Source: CAKSXP01 sp964609305
GTDB taxonomy: Bacteria; Bacillota; Clostridia; Oscillospirales; Oscillospiraceae
Assembly (NCBI GenBank): GCA_964609305.1
Contig: CAZSRK010000004.1
Coordinates: forward strand, 1 to 61,613
Length of the DNA stretch: 61,613 bases
Direction: 5' to 3'
The number at the start of each line of letters is the position of its first letter. Positions within the stretch are counted from its first letter, which is position 1. Positions 1 to 8,781 of the stretch are shown one piece after another. Below the pieces are notes generated by a model. It searched no databases. It saw only the letters and a list, made by a program, of their open reading frames with translations, and was not told the DNA's origin. A program made the position numbers and the translations under genes.

Positions 1-78
1 ATTCTAACAAGGATTTTAAATTCCCGCTGGACTTTGTGAGGAAATCACGTATTTCGTTAGAGCGTGGGCAATATAGCA

Positions 79-124
79 AAAAGAGGCTGCTACACAGGTG
101 ATATCCTGCATAGCAGCCTCTTTT
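79..124. terminator. Bidirectional intrinsic terminator
   Basis: Perfect 14-bp inverted repeat (79-92 against 111-124) whose arms begin with AAAA and end with TTTT, so it can terminate in both directions. It closes the minus-strand tmRNA region and probably also a plus-strand gene lying mostly outside the left edge. Bases 1-78 hold no gene I can support. Confidence 0.75.
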
Positions 125-158
125 CTTATTTTTCCGTATTGAGCGGAAAAACCAAGAC

Positions 159-198
159 GAACACTCCGCCGACCATGTAAATAGTCGGCGTGGTGTTC
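159..198 (-). terminator. Terminator-like hairpin after tmRNA
   Basis: Arms 159-173 and 184-198 pair over 14 of 15 positions, with one mismatch and one G-T pair. It lies 14 bases beyond the CCA end of the tmRNA, and the minus strand continues with a short T-rich stretch. It probably ends the primary ssrA transcript, with the stronger 79-124 hairpin as back-up. Confidence 0.55.
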
Positions 199-212
199 GC
201 CTGGCTCTCTTT

Positions 213-577
213 TGGTGGAGCCGAGGGGAGTTGAACCCCTGTCCGAAAGCATTTTAACTGGACTTTCTCCGGGTGCAGACGGTTATTTCGGAGAGCCGGA
301 CTCTCCTGTTCCCTTTAGCTGAGGCAAGCCGTCACGCCTCAGAGTCAGGTAGCTTCATTGTGCATGGTGCGTTCAAAGCTTTACGCACTCACGTCCGCCA
401 CTAATCGACGCCCTGCATCCGGGGCGTGGCACTCCCAGAGAGGACGGGCAGCCTTAAGCGGCCGCCAGTTCGAGATTATTGTTCTCAGTTATTTTTTAAG
501 TTACCCATTTTAAGGATGCTGGGTTCATCCACCCGCTTATCCAGCCTCCACACCCCCGTCGAAACCGGTACGGCCCC
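213..577 (-). ncRNA. ssrA: tmRNA (transfer-messenger RNA)
   Basis: tmRNA rescues ribosomes stalled on mRNAs lacking stop codons, acting first as alanyl-tRNA and then as an mRNA for a degradation tag. The 5' part has the conserved GGTTTCGAC-type segment and the 3' part a T-arm (GGGGTTCAACTCCCC) ending in an encoded CCA at 213-215. The seven-base acceptor arm GGGGCCG pairs with CGGCTCC, with one G-U, which fixes both ends and gives 365 nt. The tag reading frame is 454-486 on the minus strand and appears to read E-N-N-N-L-E-L-A-A-A then TAA, with GAG as resume codon. The partner smpB lies 1.4 kb away on the same strand. Identification is firm; the resume codon is inferred from frame and position. 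Confidence 0.95.
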
Positions 578-605
578 GTATAGGTATTTTGGCTGAGAAC
601 AGTAT

Positions 606-1367
606 TCACGTTTTGGCCATTTTGACCATGACCGCCTGCGGCAGAAGTTTTGCAAGCACATGGTAGAGCTTATAGAAAGCCCCGGGCGTATAATTGAACC
701 TGCCGTGTCTTGCCGCGCGGTAAGTTCCGGAGACGACCTTCGCCGGTGCACAGTAGGGGAGAAGCTCAAAAGTCTTTGAGTTGCCCTTTATGCCGCCGGT
801 CTCCAGAAACTCGGTATCCATCGGGCCGGGGCACACAACAGTCACACCGATGCCGCGTGGTTTCAGTTCCTGGCTGATCCCTCGCGAGAACGCGGAGACA
901 TAGCTCTTGCTGGAGCTGTATACCGTCATCCTTGGATTTGGACAGAATGATGCAATGGAGCTTACATTTATTATATGCCCATCGCGCGGCATAAACGGAA
1001 GGACAATATTGGTAACGGCGGTGAGCGCACGTATGTTGAGATCCGTCATCCGGGTCTGCAGACCGGTGTCGATCTCGCCCAGATTGCCAAGGTAGCCGCA
1101 GCCGGCGTTGTTTACGAGCAGCCGTATCTCGGGCTGCTTTTCGTGCAGCAGTCTGTTGAGCCGGTCAAAGCTGCTCTCATCGCATAGATCAAGAGGTACA
1201 ATCTCAATATCCAGCCTGCCAACAAGGGAGGCCGCGGCAGTTTCCAGGCGTTCGCGGCTGCGGGCTATGAGCCAAAGGGATTCTATCTCGGGATAATTTG
1301 CGCGAAGCTGCCGGACAAATTCCAGACCGAGTCCGGCGGAAGCGCCGGTTATTATCGCGGTTTTCAT
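606..1367 (-). CDS. Short-chain dehydrogenase/reductase (SDR)
   Basis: NAD(P)-dependent oxidoreductase of the classical SDR family, 253 aa, the usual length. The N-terminal Rossmann motif TGASAGLG starts at about residue 8, an NNAG motif lies near residue 89, and the catalytic YSSSK (Tyr-x3-Lys) is near residue 150, followed by the CPGPMDTEF substrate loop. It resembles the YqjQ/DltE-like ketoreductases of Firmicutes, but the substrate cannot be read from sequence. It lies just upstream of the tmRNA, and 24 bases separate it from the cyclophilin gene on the same strand, so the two may be cotranscribed. Confidence 0.85.
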   Translation of the reverse strand: MKTAIITGASAGLGLEFVRQLRANYPEIESLWLIARSRERLETAAASLVGRLDIEIVPLDLCDESSFDRLNRLLHEKQPEIRLLVNNAGCGYLGNLGEIDTGLQTRMTDLNIRALTAVTNIVLPFMPRDGHIINVSSIASFCPNPRMTVYSSSKSYVSAFSRGISQELKPRGIGVTVVCPGPMDTEFLETGGIKGNSKTFELLPYCAPAKVVSGTYRAARHGRFNYTPGAFYKLYHVLAKLLPQAVMVKMAKT

Positions 1368-1391
1368 GCGCGAACCCTCCGTTTACATCAC

Positions 1392-1919
1392 TTAGACCTT
1401 TTCGGGCTCAGGATAGTCCACACCAAAGGTCTCAACGGTGACTGATCTCATACGCTGATCCTCGGTCGGACGGTCGTTTAAGTCAGTGCGGGAGTTAGCG
1501 ATCGCGACGACGACGTCCATGCCCTCAATGACCTTGCCGAATGCTGCGTACTGACCGTTGAGATGAGGGGAATTCTCATGCATGATGAAGAACTGGCTAC
1601 CGGCAGAGTTGGGCATCATGGTGCGTGCCATGGACAGGACGCCACGGTCGTGCTTGAGATCGTTCTGGAACCCGTTTGAGGTGAATTCACCGCGGATGGA
1701 ATAGCCAGGGCCACCCATTCCGGTGCCCTGTGGGCATCCGCCCTGGATCATGAAGCCAGATATGCAGCGATGAAAGATGATGCCGTTATAAAATCCCTTG
1801 TTTACAAGAGAGATGAAGTTGTTGACGCTGTTGGGGGCGACGTCGGGGTAAAGCTCGGCCCTGATTATGCCGCCGTTTTCCATTTCGATGGTCACGATGG
1901 GGTTTTTGACTTCAGACAT
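1392..1919 (-). CDS. Cyclophilin-type peptidyl-prolyl isomerase
   Basis: Catalyses cis-trans isomerisation of Xaa-Pro bonds during protein folding; there is no signal peptide, so it is cytoplasmic. The cyclophilin core is clear: FHRCISGFMIQGG carries the catalytic Arg, followed by AGSQFFI and a histidine-containing HLNGQYAAFGKVIEGMD segment. I chose the ATG at 1919 (MSEVKNPI) over one six codons upstream because a GGAAGG ribosome-binding site lies between them; this gives 175 aa. It sits between smpB and the SDR gene on the same strand. Confidence 0.9.
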   Translation of the reverse strand: MSEVKNPIVTIEMENGGIIRAELYPDVAPNSVNNFISLVNKGFYNGIIFHRCISGFMIQGGCPQGTGMGGPGYSIRGEFTSNGFQNDLKHDRGVLSMARTMMPNSAGSQFFIMHENSPHLNGQYAAFGKVIEGMDVVVAIANSRTDLNDRPTEDQRMRSVTVETFGVDYPEPEKV

Positions 1920-1947
1920 TGTATGCCTTCCTTTCATATTCTATCTG

Positions 1948-2412
1948 TTATCTGGCTGTTTTAAGCGCGCGCTCCATTTGGCGGTCAGCCTCCTTTTTAG
2001 CGGCGCTGTCCCGCTTGTCATGCAGATGTTTGCCCTTGCACAGACCGATCTCCAGCTTGACGCGGCTGTCCTTAAAATATGCTGACAGCGGCACAAGAGT
2101 TATCCCGTCCTGCATGACGCGTGCGTTGAGTTTGACTATCTCACGCTTGTGCATGAGCAACCGGCGGTCGCGATCAGGGTCGCGGTTGAAGATGCCTCCC
2201 TTATCATAGGGGCTTATGTGCATGCCGCGCACGAATATCTCACCGTTTTTGATATAGCAGTAACCATCTCTTAGATTGAGATTCCCGCCGCGTATGGACT
2301 TTACCTCGGTCCCGAAGAGCTCTATGCCGGCCTCATAGCGGTCGAGCACAAAGTATTCATGAAAAGCCTTTTTGTTGGAGGCGATCTGTTTTACGCCGAC
2401 TGCCTTTGGCAT
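1948..2412 (-). CDS. smpB: SsrA-binding protein SmpB
   Basis: Binds the tRNA-like domain of tmRNA and delivers it to stalled ribosomes. At 154 aa it has the family length, with the N-terminal NKKAFHEYFVLDRYEAGIEL and GTEVKSIR motifs and a basic C-terminal tail (KKEADRQMERALK) that occupies the empty mRNA channel. On the minus strand upstream is a TTGACA and an extended TG-n-TATACT -10 region near 2445-2470. The close linkage to ssrA means both halves of the trans-translation system are in the window. It starts divergently from the MFS gene across a repeat-rich spacer. Confidence 0.95.
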   Translation of the reverse strand: MPKAVGVKQIASNKKAFHEYFVLDRYEAGIELFGTEVKSIRGGNLNLRDGYCYIKNGEIFVRGMHISPYDKGGIFNRDPDRDRRLLMHKREIVKLNARVMQDGITLVPLSAYFKDSRVKLEIGLCKGKHLHDKRDSAAKKEADRQMERALKTAR

Positions 2413-2554
2413 AGTTTCAGCTCCTTTCCGAAAAACCGTTTTGAGGCAAATACAAGTATATCACAGTTGTCAAGGGCATAAAAGCGTAGAAAATGCGCCG
2501 GTTGAGAGTCTTATGATGAGTCAATAAAAACATAGCAATTGCCTTACGCCTGTG

Positions 2555-2583
2555 GTATAATAACCGCAAAGCGGTTATTATAC
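2555..2583. repeat. Perfect 13-bp inverted repeat, intergenic
   Basis: Arms 2555-2567 (GTATAATAACCGC) and 2571-2583 are exact reverse complements with a 3-base loop. It lies in the 332-base divergent spacer (2413-2744) between smpB and the MFS gene. That spacer contains no credible ORF. Its arms carry TATAATA, so it could be an operator, a small hairpin RNA or part of a dispersed repeat. Confidence 0.6.
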
Positions 2584-2638
2584 TTCAATTTCAAGCCGCT
2601 TTTCTCTCCGGCTGCGCCGGGAACCGAAAAACATAGCG

Positions 2639-2673
2639 TATTATACCATTTGGCTGTGCTTCATGGTATAATA
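2639..2673. repeat. Second intergenic inverted repeat
   Basis: Arms 2639-2649 (TATTATACCAT) and 2663-2673 (ATGGTATAATA) are exact reverse complements over 11 bp around a 13-base loop. The GGTATAATA core is shared with the 2555-2583 repeat, so the spacer holds two related palindromes about 85 bases apart. A small CTGCG/CGCAG hairpin follows near 2685-2698, ahead of the MFS start. Confidence 0.55.
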
Positions 2674-2744
2674 GCTTTGTTTACTGCGGCCTTCGCAGGA
2701 AAAACAGTCATTTTATAAGCATCAAGTAAGGAGAAAAAGCATCT

Positions 2745-3944
2745 ATGTCAAACACCCTGCAAACGCAAAAATACAGCGGGTACCGGTGGCTTATGCTGCT
2801 GCTGATCTCGCTTCCAAACTTTGGCACCAACTATGCCCAGTTCCAGTTGTCTGCCTTTGCCAGCGAATTTATGTCAGATCTTGGCCTGACGGCAACACAG
2901 TTTTCTTCGGTCACTTTGTCATTTTCCATTGTGGCAGGAATAATCGGCGTCTTTGGCGGGACGTTGGCCGATCGCCTTGGCACAAGGCGCGTTGTGGTCA
3001 CGCTCTGCTTTATAACTGCTGCGGCGTCGCTTCTGCGTCTGCTGACGCACAGCTACGCCCTGTTTTTCACACTGAGCCTGTTTGTCGGCTGCGGCCTTGG
3101 CAGTATACACGCGACCTCGACAAAGATAGTAAACGCCTGGTTTCCTGAGAAAGAGACCAGCCTTGCTTTTTCGCTTTACTGCGCGATCGGAGCCGGCGGT
3201 ATCTCGCTTGCTCAGCTGACAAGCCCTCTGTATACCGGATATCGTCAGGCCCTTTTCGTGTCCGGTCTGCTGCTTATGGCGGCTGCGGTCCTTTGGCTGT
3301 TTTTCGGACGCAATGCCCCTCCGGGAACCGTCCTTCCGCCGTCTCAGCCTGTCCTTAAATATATATCCAAGGTCGTAAAGCTTCGCAACGTGTGGATAAT
3401 TGCATTCTGCTGCGCGGCCTTCTGCGCGTTTATTTACGCTGTTTCAACTCTTCTTCCGACAGTGCTTATAAACACGCGGAATATGGACACTGTAAAAGCA
3501 AACAGCATAAGCAGCATGCTCAACATCGCTGCTATCATCGGCTCTGTCATAATCCCGCCGATACAGGCGCGCCTTGGCAAGTTCCGGCCGATACTTATAA
3601 CGCTTATGCTGCTTGCAGCCGTGATAGTGGTCCCGATAGGGCTGGTGTCTGACAGCTTTATTTTGCCGCTTATCTGCCTGCTTGGTCTGTGCGTAAGCGT
3701 TGGATGCGCGTTCTTCATGTCGATACTCACGGGCCTTAAGGAGGTCGGTTCGGAATATCTCGGCAGCGCGCAGGGACTTGTCACGCTGATACACTATGTT
3801 ATCGGCGGTTTTGTGATACCGTCTTTCGTTATAACCCCGCTTGCTGACAGATCCGGGAATCTGTTGTTTGTTTCGGCCGCGGTATTGTGCATAGTGATGG
3901 TGATTGGCACCATCCTGCTGCCCGAGACGGGAGAGAAAAAGTAA
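2745..3944 (+). CDS. Major facilitator superfamily transporter
   Basis: Twelve-helix secondary carrier of 399 aa. The helices are evident as hydrophobic blocks, and the MFS signature after helix 2 reads GGTLADRLGTRR, with a short polar loop in the middle (RNAPPGTV). It resembles the NNP/CynX-like and oxalate/formate-type carriers found in anaerobes, but the substrate is not assignable. A good AAGGAG ribosome-binding site precedes the ATG. It ends 32 bases before the Nudix gene on the same strand, so read-through into the wal operon is possible. The unusual palindrome-rich spacer lies upstream. Confidence 0.85.
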   Translation: MSNTLQTQKYSGYRWLMLLLISLPNFGTNYAQFQLSAFASEFMSDLGLTATQFSSVTLSFSIVAGIIGVFGGTLADRLGTRRVVVTLCFITAAASLLRLLTHSYALFFTLSLFVGCGLGSIHATSTKIVNAWFPEKETSLAFSLYCAIGAGGISLAQLTSPLYTGYRQALFVSGLLLMAAAVLWLFFGRNAPPGTVLPPSQPVLKYISKVVKLRNVWIIAFCCAAFCAFIYAVSTLLPTVLINTRNMDTVKANSISSMLNIAAIIGSVIIPPIQARLGKFRPILITLMLLAAVIVVPIGLVSDSFILPLICLLGLCVSVGCAFFMSILTGLKEVGSEYLGSAQGLVTLIHYVIGGFVIPSFVITPLADRSGNLLFVSAAVLCIVMVIGTILLPETGEKK

Positions 3945-3976
3945 AAGCGTCCCTTTGCGCGTTGCGGAGGATTAAA

Positions 3977-4519
3977 ATGGACTACACAGAAAAGAAGATC
4001 AGGAGAGTCAACAGTTACAGTGGGATAATAGTGGGCGTCACCGTCGACCAGGTTGAGCTTTGCAACGGCAATACCAGCATGCGGGAGGTCGTGGAGCATC
4101 CGGGCGGAGTGTGCATCCTTCCTCTGTTTGACGACGGCACAGTACGCTGTGTCCGGCAGTATTGCTATCCCTTCCATGAGCATCTTCTCGAGCTGCCCGC
4201 AGGCAAACTTGAAAAAGGGGAGCAGCCGCTTGAGTGCGCTGTACGCGAGCTTGGCGAGGAGACGGGCATAACCGCCGGTGAATTCATCTCTCTGGGAAAA
4301 ATGTACTGTTCCCCCGGTTATTGCCATGAGACGCTTTACATGTATCTCGCCCGCGGCCTCAGCCAGGGACGGGCGCATCCTGACAGGAACGAATTTCTGG
4401 ATATGGAGAGTATCCCGTTTGAAAGCCTCGTTGAAATGGTAATGTCGGGAGAGATAACGGACGCCAAGACCGCGCTTACGGTCATGAAGACAAAATATCT
4501 TCTGGAGGGCCGGAAATGA
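3977..4519 (+). CDS. Nudix hydrolase, ADP-ribose pyrophosphatase type
   Basis: Predicted to hydrolyse a nucleoside diphosphate linked to another group, most likely ADP-ribose. The Nudix box is complete and exact (G-x5-E-x7-RE-x-x-EE-x-G) within the stretch from GKLEKGE to EETGIT, at about residues 75-97. The start is the ATG at 3977, 6 bases after GGAGG, giving 180 aa, the usual size for this class. Its stop overlaps the walR start by 4 bases (ATGA), so it is translationally coupled to the two-component system and probably the first gene of that operon. That neighbour is unusual for walR. No functional link is shown by the sequence. Confidence 0.88.
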   Translation: MDYTEKKIRRVNSYSGIIVGVTVDQVELCNGNTSMREVVEHPGGVCILPLFDDGTVRCVRQYCYPFHEHLLELPAGKLEKGEQPLECAVRELGEETGITAGEFISLGKMYCSPGYCHETLYMYLARGLSQGRAHPDRNEFLDMESIPFESLVEMVMSGEITDAKTALTVMKTKYLLEGRK

Positions 4520-5214
4520 GCAAAAAAGTTCTGATAGTCGACGATGAAAAGTCGATAGTAGATATACTCAGCTTCAATCTCGCCAAGGAAGGGTATGAAA
4601 CCTTCCGTGCCTATGGCGGACGGGAAGGGCTGCGTCTTGCCCGAAAGTGTAATCCCGATGTGATCCTGCTGGACGTTATGCTTCCGTATATGGACGGGTT
4701 TGAGGTATGCCGCACCCTGCGCGGCGAGGGCAATAATGTACCTATCATAATGATAACTGCGCGCGAGGAGGAGACGGACAAGGTGTTCGGGCTGGAGCTT
4801 GGTGCCGACGACTATATAACGAAGCCGTTTTCAGTGCGTGAGCTTATGGCCCGGGTCAAAACAAACATGCGTCGAGCTGCAAGCAGCACGGAGGCGCCGG
4901 TGGCTGAGAGTGGGAACACCCTGCGTTTCGGAAAACTTGCCATAGACCTTGACCGACACAGCGTTTACAAAAACGGCCTTGAGCTGGAGCTGACACAGCG
5001 GGAATATGAGCTTATAAAATTTCTCGCCTCCAACCCGGGAAAGGTCATCTCAAGGCAGGAACTGATGAGCGAAGTCTGGCAGTACGACTACTATGGCGAT
5101 CTGCGCGCCGTCGATGTTGCGGTGCGCCGTCTGCGCGAGAAGGTTGAGGACACCCCGGCGGAGCCTGAATACGTGATGACCAAGCGCGGCGCGGGGTATT
5201 ACTTCAACGGTTGA
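4516..5214 (+). CDS. walR: Response regulator WalR (OmpR/PhoB family)
   Basis: DNA-binding response regulator that in Firmicutes controls cell-wall hydrolase genes. The receiver domain occupies residues 1-120 with the acidic pair at D9/D10, the phospho-acceptor D53 (LLDVMLPYMDG) and conserved Lys in ITKPFSVREL. The C-terminal winged helix contains LTQREYELIKFLASNPG and VDVAVRRLREKVE. At 232 aa it is the standard length. The identity as WalR rather than a generic PhoB relative rests mainly on context: walK, walH, walI and walJ follow in canonical order. It overlaps the Nudix stop codon and ends 30 bases before walK. Confidence 0.93.
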   Translation: MSKKVLIVDDEKSIVDILSFNLAKEGYETFRAYGGREGLRLARKCNPDVILLDVMLPYMDGFEVCRTLRGEGNNVPIIMITAREEETDKVFGLELGADDYITKPFSVRELMARVKTNMRRAASSTEAPVAESGNTLRFGKLAIDLDRHSVYKNGLELELTQREYELIKFLASNPGKVISRQELMSEVWQYDYYGDLRAVDVAVRRLREKVEDTPAEPEYVMTKRGAGYYFNG

Positions 5215-5244
5215 GGCCGATTTTAAGCTGTCTGGAGCGGGGAT

Positions 5245-6684
5245 ATGAACCGAAGTCTGTATACAAAGATAGTGCTGATAATGCTTGTCATAATCGTCTC
5301 TCTGACGGCCGTCACCGCCGCGTTTCTCATGCGCGGCGTGCGCGGATATTATCTGAGCAGGTTTTATGAACAGATGCGCTCCGTTTTTTCCGATGCGGAG
5401 CTTGTCGAGGATCTGCGCTCAGCCGCGGCAGACGGAGATACCGCGCGTATGGCAGAGATCATCAGGGCATACTCCGGCTCGCTGGGTATTGACAGCGGCA
5501 ACAGGAATTACTATATCCTGGATTCTGTTACCGGGGAGGTTTTGACAGGCTCCGGTGAAGATCCCGGCGTCGGTATAACGCCGAATATCGCTTCCGCACT
5601 TGCCGGGAATGAGGGATATGAGAGCGACAGCTCCGCCTCATATATGGACATCGCCCTACCCATTCAGGGCGGTGATAACACCTACATTATTTACATCATC
5701 GACAACAAGGATACGATAACCGAACTGTCCAACGAGCTGTTTGGCATCATACTCAGCGCAATGCTCGTCGGCGGTGTGATCGCTGTCTTGCTCAGCCTGA
5801 TGCTGGCCAAGACGATGGTGACGCCCATCCAGGAGCTTACCGCGGCTGCTGAAAAAGTTGCCGGCGGTGATTTTGAACACAGTCTTGAGGCTTCGGACTC
5901 CGGAGACGAGATTGGCGTTCTCTCCCGGACGTTCAGCGACATGGCGCGCCAACTTGAAAACAATATCGACGAGCTTCAGCGTTCCGAACAGATGCGAAAG
6001 GAGTTTGTCGCCAATGTCTCACATGAGCTGCGTACGCCCATCACAAGCATACGAAGCTATGCCGAGACGCTCGAGGACACCCAGGGCATGCCGATGGAGA
6101 TGCAGCGCGATTTCCTGCGCGTCATTGTAAACGAATCCGACCGTATGACCAAGATAGTGCAGGATCTTCTGACTCTCTCACGTTTTGACGCCGGCAGCTT
6201 CCAGTTCGACTTTGAAAACTTTTCATTTGAAAAGTCTGTCAGCGACGTTTATAATGCCGTCCTGCTGGAAGCGCAGAGCCATAACCACAGTTTTGCGCTT
6301 GATATCGAGCCGGACATACCCGAGATACGCGGAGATCACGCGAGGGTGGAGCAGGTACTCATGAATATGGTATCCAACGCCATCAAATATACCCCTGACG
6401 GCGGACATATAAGCCTTTCGGCAGGCTTTGACGGCGATATGGTCTGGGCGAGCGTAAGGGACGACGGCATCGGGATCCCTAAGGAGGACGTCGATCGCGT
6501 TTTCGACAGGTTCTACCGTGTGGACAAGGCGCGCTCGCGTGAGTCGGGCGGTACCGGCCTCGGTCTGTCCATTGCCCAGGAGATAGTCATGCGCCATGGC
6601 GGCGAGATCGGGCTGGAAAGCCAGCTTGGGAAAGGTACGACCATAACGGTCCGGCTGCCTGTCGGAGGGCCGGCGGATGAATAG
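5245..6684 (+). CDS. walK: Sensor histidine kinase WalK
   Basis: Membrane sensor kinase partner of WalR, 479 aa. There is a first membrane helix at about residues 8-29, an extracellular sensing domain to about 165, a second helix at about 166-187, then HAMP, the HisKA box VSHELRTPITS with phospho-accepting H260, and the ATPase domain (NMVSNAIKYTPDGG, DDGIGIPKED, GGTGLGLSI). No cytoplasmic PAS domain can be recognised between HAMP and HisKA, so it is shorter than Bacillus WalK (about 610 aa). It overlaps walH by 8 bases. Confidence 0.92.
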   Translation: MNRSLYTKIVLIMLVIIVSLTAVTAAFLMRGVRGYYLSRFYEQMRSVFSDAELVEDLRSAAADGDTARMAEIIRAYSGSLGIDSGNRNYYILDSVTGEVLTGSGEDPGVGITPNIASALAGNEGYESDSSASYMDIALPIQGGDNTYIIYIIDNKDTITELSNELFGIILSAMLVGGVIAVLLSLMLAKTMVTPIQELTAAAEKVAGGDFEHSLEASDSGDEIGVLSRTFSDMARQLENNIDELQRSEQMRKEFVANVSHELRTPITSIRSYAETLEDTQGMPMEMQRDFLRVIVNESDRMTKIVQDLLTLSRFDAGSFQFDFENFSFEKSVSDVYNAVLLEAQSHNHSFALDIEPDIPEIRGDHARVEQVLMNMVSNAIKYTPDGGHISLSAGFDGDMVWASVRDDGIGIPKEDVDRVFDRFYRVDKARSRESGGTGLGLSIAQEIVMRHGGEIGLESQLGKGTTITVRLPVGGPADE

Positions 6685-7948
6685 GCACGTTTGGAAAGAG
6701 CGGATTAAAACAGGGCTGATAGTCCTTCTGTCAGCCAGCGCGGTATTTATGCTCGTGAGGATCGCGGTGTATTACGACATCGTAATCATGCCGTCGTTTG
6801 GTGCTGCCGCGGAGGAATCCGTCTCGGCTGACGGAGACGGCCGGGGATATGCCCAGTGTGCAAGACCGCTTGTCGCGGCCGTAACTGCACTCAATGGGCA
6901 GAGATACGGGGTCAGGTATGACGAAACTGCGGTAGAGGAGCTTTATGAGCGGTATTCCGCAGCTCTCGCCGAGGCGTTGGGCTCTGCCGGTACGCCGGAG
7001 CAGGTAGACTACGACGAGTGGGAGCAGGCGCTCTCCGCGCCCGGTGTTTACTTCGACTTTCTTTATGCACAGCCTCTGGGAGTTCTCGCAAGCTGGCTGG
7101 GTGTGCAGGCCCAAAGTGAAGTGTCCGAGCACACCGCTGCAAGAATATGCCTGTCAGTTTCCGATGATGAGGTGTGGCTTTATTATATCCGCGCAAAGGA
7201 CGGTCTTGCATATAAATGCAGCACCCTGTCTACCCTTAGCACCCTGAGCGCCGATTTTCCTTATAATGGCGCGCAGTTCGTCCTTGAGACTGAGGGAAAC
7301 GATGGTGTTGACCCCTACACCCTTATAGTTGGGGGCAGCATCGAACTTGCCGCTGTGAATGTCTCAAACCCGTTTCGGCTGGGCATTGACACGGCTGCAA
7401 TAATGGAGAATTTTGGACTCAACAGTTTTATAGCGCGGCCTTATACGGAGGCAGACGGGACCGAGGTCTATGTCGACGGTGACGCCACGCTTAGGCTGTC
7501 TCCGGACGGAACGGTCACTTTTCGGCAGAGCGGTGGCGGACTGCTGCCCGTAGATTCCGTTGCGCTTGTGGACGTGATAGATGCCGCCTACGACCTTGCA
7601 GACAGGGTCTCGGCCCAGTACCGTGGCGACAGTGAGCTCATGCTCAGCTCCGTGACATATTCTGAGGATGAGGAATCTTTCAGCATCGTGTTCGAGTATG
7701 TTTCCAACGGCCTTACGATCAGATTGCCGGGTGGCGTGCCTGCGGCCGAGATCACGGTTTCCGGCGGCAACATAACAGCCTGTGAGTTTCTCCTGCGCGA
7801 ATACACCGACGGAGAGGAAACCGTCAGTCCGCTGCCGGAAAAGCAGGCCATTGCCATGATAACGGCCGACGGGGGAGGGGAACCGCTTTTGTGTCTTATA
7901 GACGATGGAAGCAGGGTACAGCCCGGATGGATAGTATTTGAAAGATAG
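6677..7948 (+). CDS. WalK regulator WalH (YycH-like)
   Basis: Predicted single-pass membrane protein with a large extracellular domain, 423 aa. A helix at about residues 11-29 is followed by about 390 exported residues without other membrane segments. Sequence similarity to YycH is not strong by eye. The call rests on position (overlapping walK by 8 bases and preceding a YycI-like gene) and on architecture. In Bacillus, YycH and YycI form a complex that restrains WalK through transmembrane contacts. A small repeat of Thr-Leu-Ser (STLSTLSTLS, near residues 182-191) is a local oddity. Confidence 0.75.
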   Translation: MNRHVWKERIKTGLIVLLSASAVFMLVRIAVYYDIVIMPSFGAAAEESVSADGDGRGYAQCARPLVAAVTALNGQRYGVRYDETAVEELYERYSAALAEALGSAGTPEQVDYDEWEQALSAPGVYFDFLYAQPLGVLASWLGVQAQSEVSEHTAARICLSVSDDEVWLYYIRAKDGLAYKCSTLSTLSTLSADFPYNGAQFVLETEGNDGVDPYTLIVGGSIELAAVNVSNPFRLGIDTAAIMENFGLNSFIARPYTEADGTEVYVDGDATLRLSPDGTVTFRQSGGGLLPVDSVALVDVIDAAYDLADRVSAQYRGDSELMLSSVTYSEDEESFSIVFEYVSNGLTIRLPGGVPAAEITVSGGNITACEFLLREYTDGEETVSPLPEKQAIAMITADGGGEPLLCLIDDGSRVQPGWIVFER

Positions 7949-7953
7949 GGCCT

Positions 7954-8772
7954 ATGGATTCATCAAAGCTAAAAAATATCATACTGATAGTGTTTTTGGC
8001 GGTAAATTGCGTCTTTGCGGGCCTTCTTATAGACTTCCGGAGAGATGCCGCAGTGGCTGAAACACGTCTGAAACAGGAACTGACAGAAGTTTTTGCAAAT
8101 AACGGCATTACCCTGTCTGAAAATGTCAATGTCAGTGTTGATGTGCCTGAGGAATATATTCTTGCCCGTAACACCGAAAGCGAGCTTGATGCGGTCGAGT
8201 CTCTGCTCGGCCATGCTTATGTATATGATCAGGGAGGAAACGTCCTGTATTACAGCTGCCGGAAGGGAGAGGCCCGCTTCAGAGGCACCGGTGAGGTGGA
8301 CATCGTCTTCTCTGGAGAGTCATGGGATATTAACGGCGATGTGGAGGAGACAGCCAGAGAGGCCGTCAAAAAGCTTGGCGCCGACCCCATTGTGCGCTCG
8401 GTCACGACCGGGGACCTCACAACGGTGGAACTCGGCTGGCGTTTCCGTGGCGACGAGGTGTTCAACAGTGTCATGGAGCTGAGTTTTTCACAGGAATCCC
8501 TGCTCATGGCTGTCGGCATGCTTGCATTCGACGATGTTCTGGGCACCACCGGGACCGAGGCGATGAGCTGCAGCACCGCTCTTATAAATTTTTTGGGAAA
8601 TGTACAAGAAAACGGCTACGAGTGTAAAAATATCTATTCAATCGAAGCCGGATATTTAATAAGTGTGCCGGTTTCTGGCGAGGCAACGCTTACGCCTGCT
8701 TGGAAAATAGAAACAGATACAGGCAATTATTGCATAAATGCTGTTTCCGGACGGGAAGAATCGATCTCGTGA
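7954..8772 (+). CDS. WalK regulator WalI (YycI-like)
   Basis: Predicted membrane-anchored regulator of WalK, 272 aa. It has one N-terminal helix (about residues 8-24, ILIVFLAVNCVFAGLLI) and an extracellular domain with two repeated YycI/PepSY-like halves (VDIVFSG..., AWKIETDTGNYCINAVSGRE near the end). It starts 5 bases after walH and is the last of the four cotranscribed wal genes before the murA promoter. Family assignment combines fold-like features and synteny; I am confident of the locus, less of the exact mechanism in this species. Confidence 0.8.
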   Translation: MDSSKLKNIILIVFLAVNCVFAGLLIDFRRDAAVAETRLKQELTEVFANNGITLSENVNVSVDVPEEYILARNTESELDAVESLLGHAYVYDQGGNVLYYSCRKGEARFRGTGEVDIVFSGESWDINGDVEETAREAVKKLGADPIVRSVTTGDLTTVELGWRFRGDEVFNSVMELSFSQESLLMAVGMLAFDDVLGTTGTEAMSCSTALINFLGNVQENGYECKNIYSIEAGYLISVPVSGEATLTPAWKIETDTGNYCINAVSGREESIS

Positions 8773-8781
8773 GGATTTGTT

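Noticed and set aside
1..252. ORFs around the left edge and across the tmRNA 3' end
   Set aside because: They run through two hairpins and the tmRNA sequence, have no ribosome-binding site and resemble no protein.
213..577. Possible integrative element at the tmRNA 3' end
   Set aside because: tmRNA is a common attachment site, but no integrase, direct repeat or foreign gene content is visible within the window.
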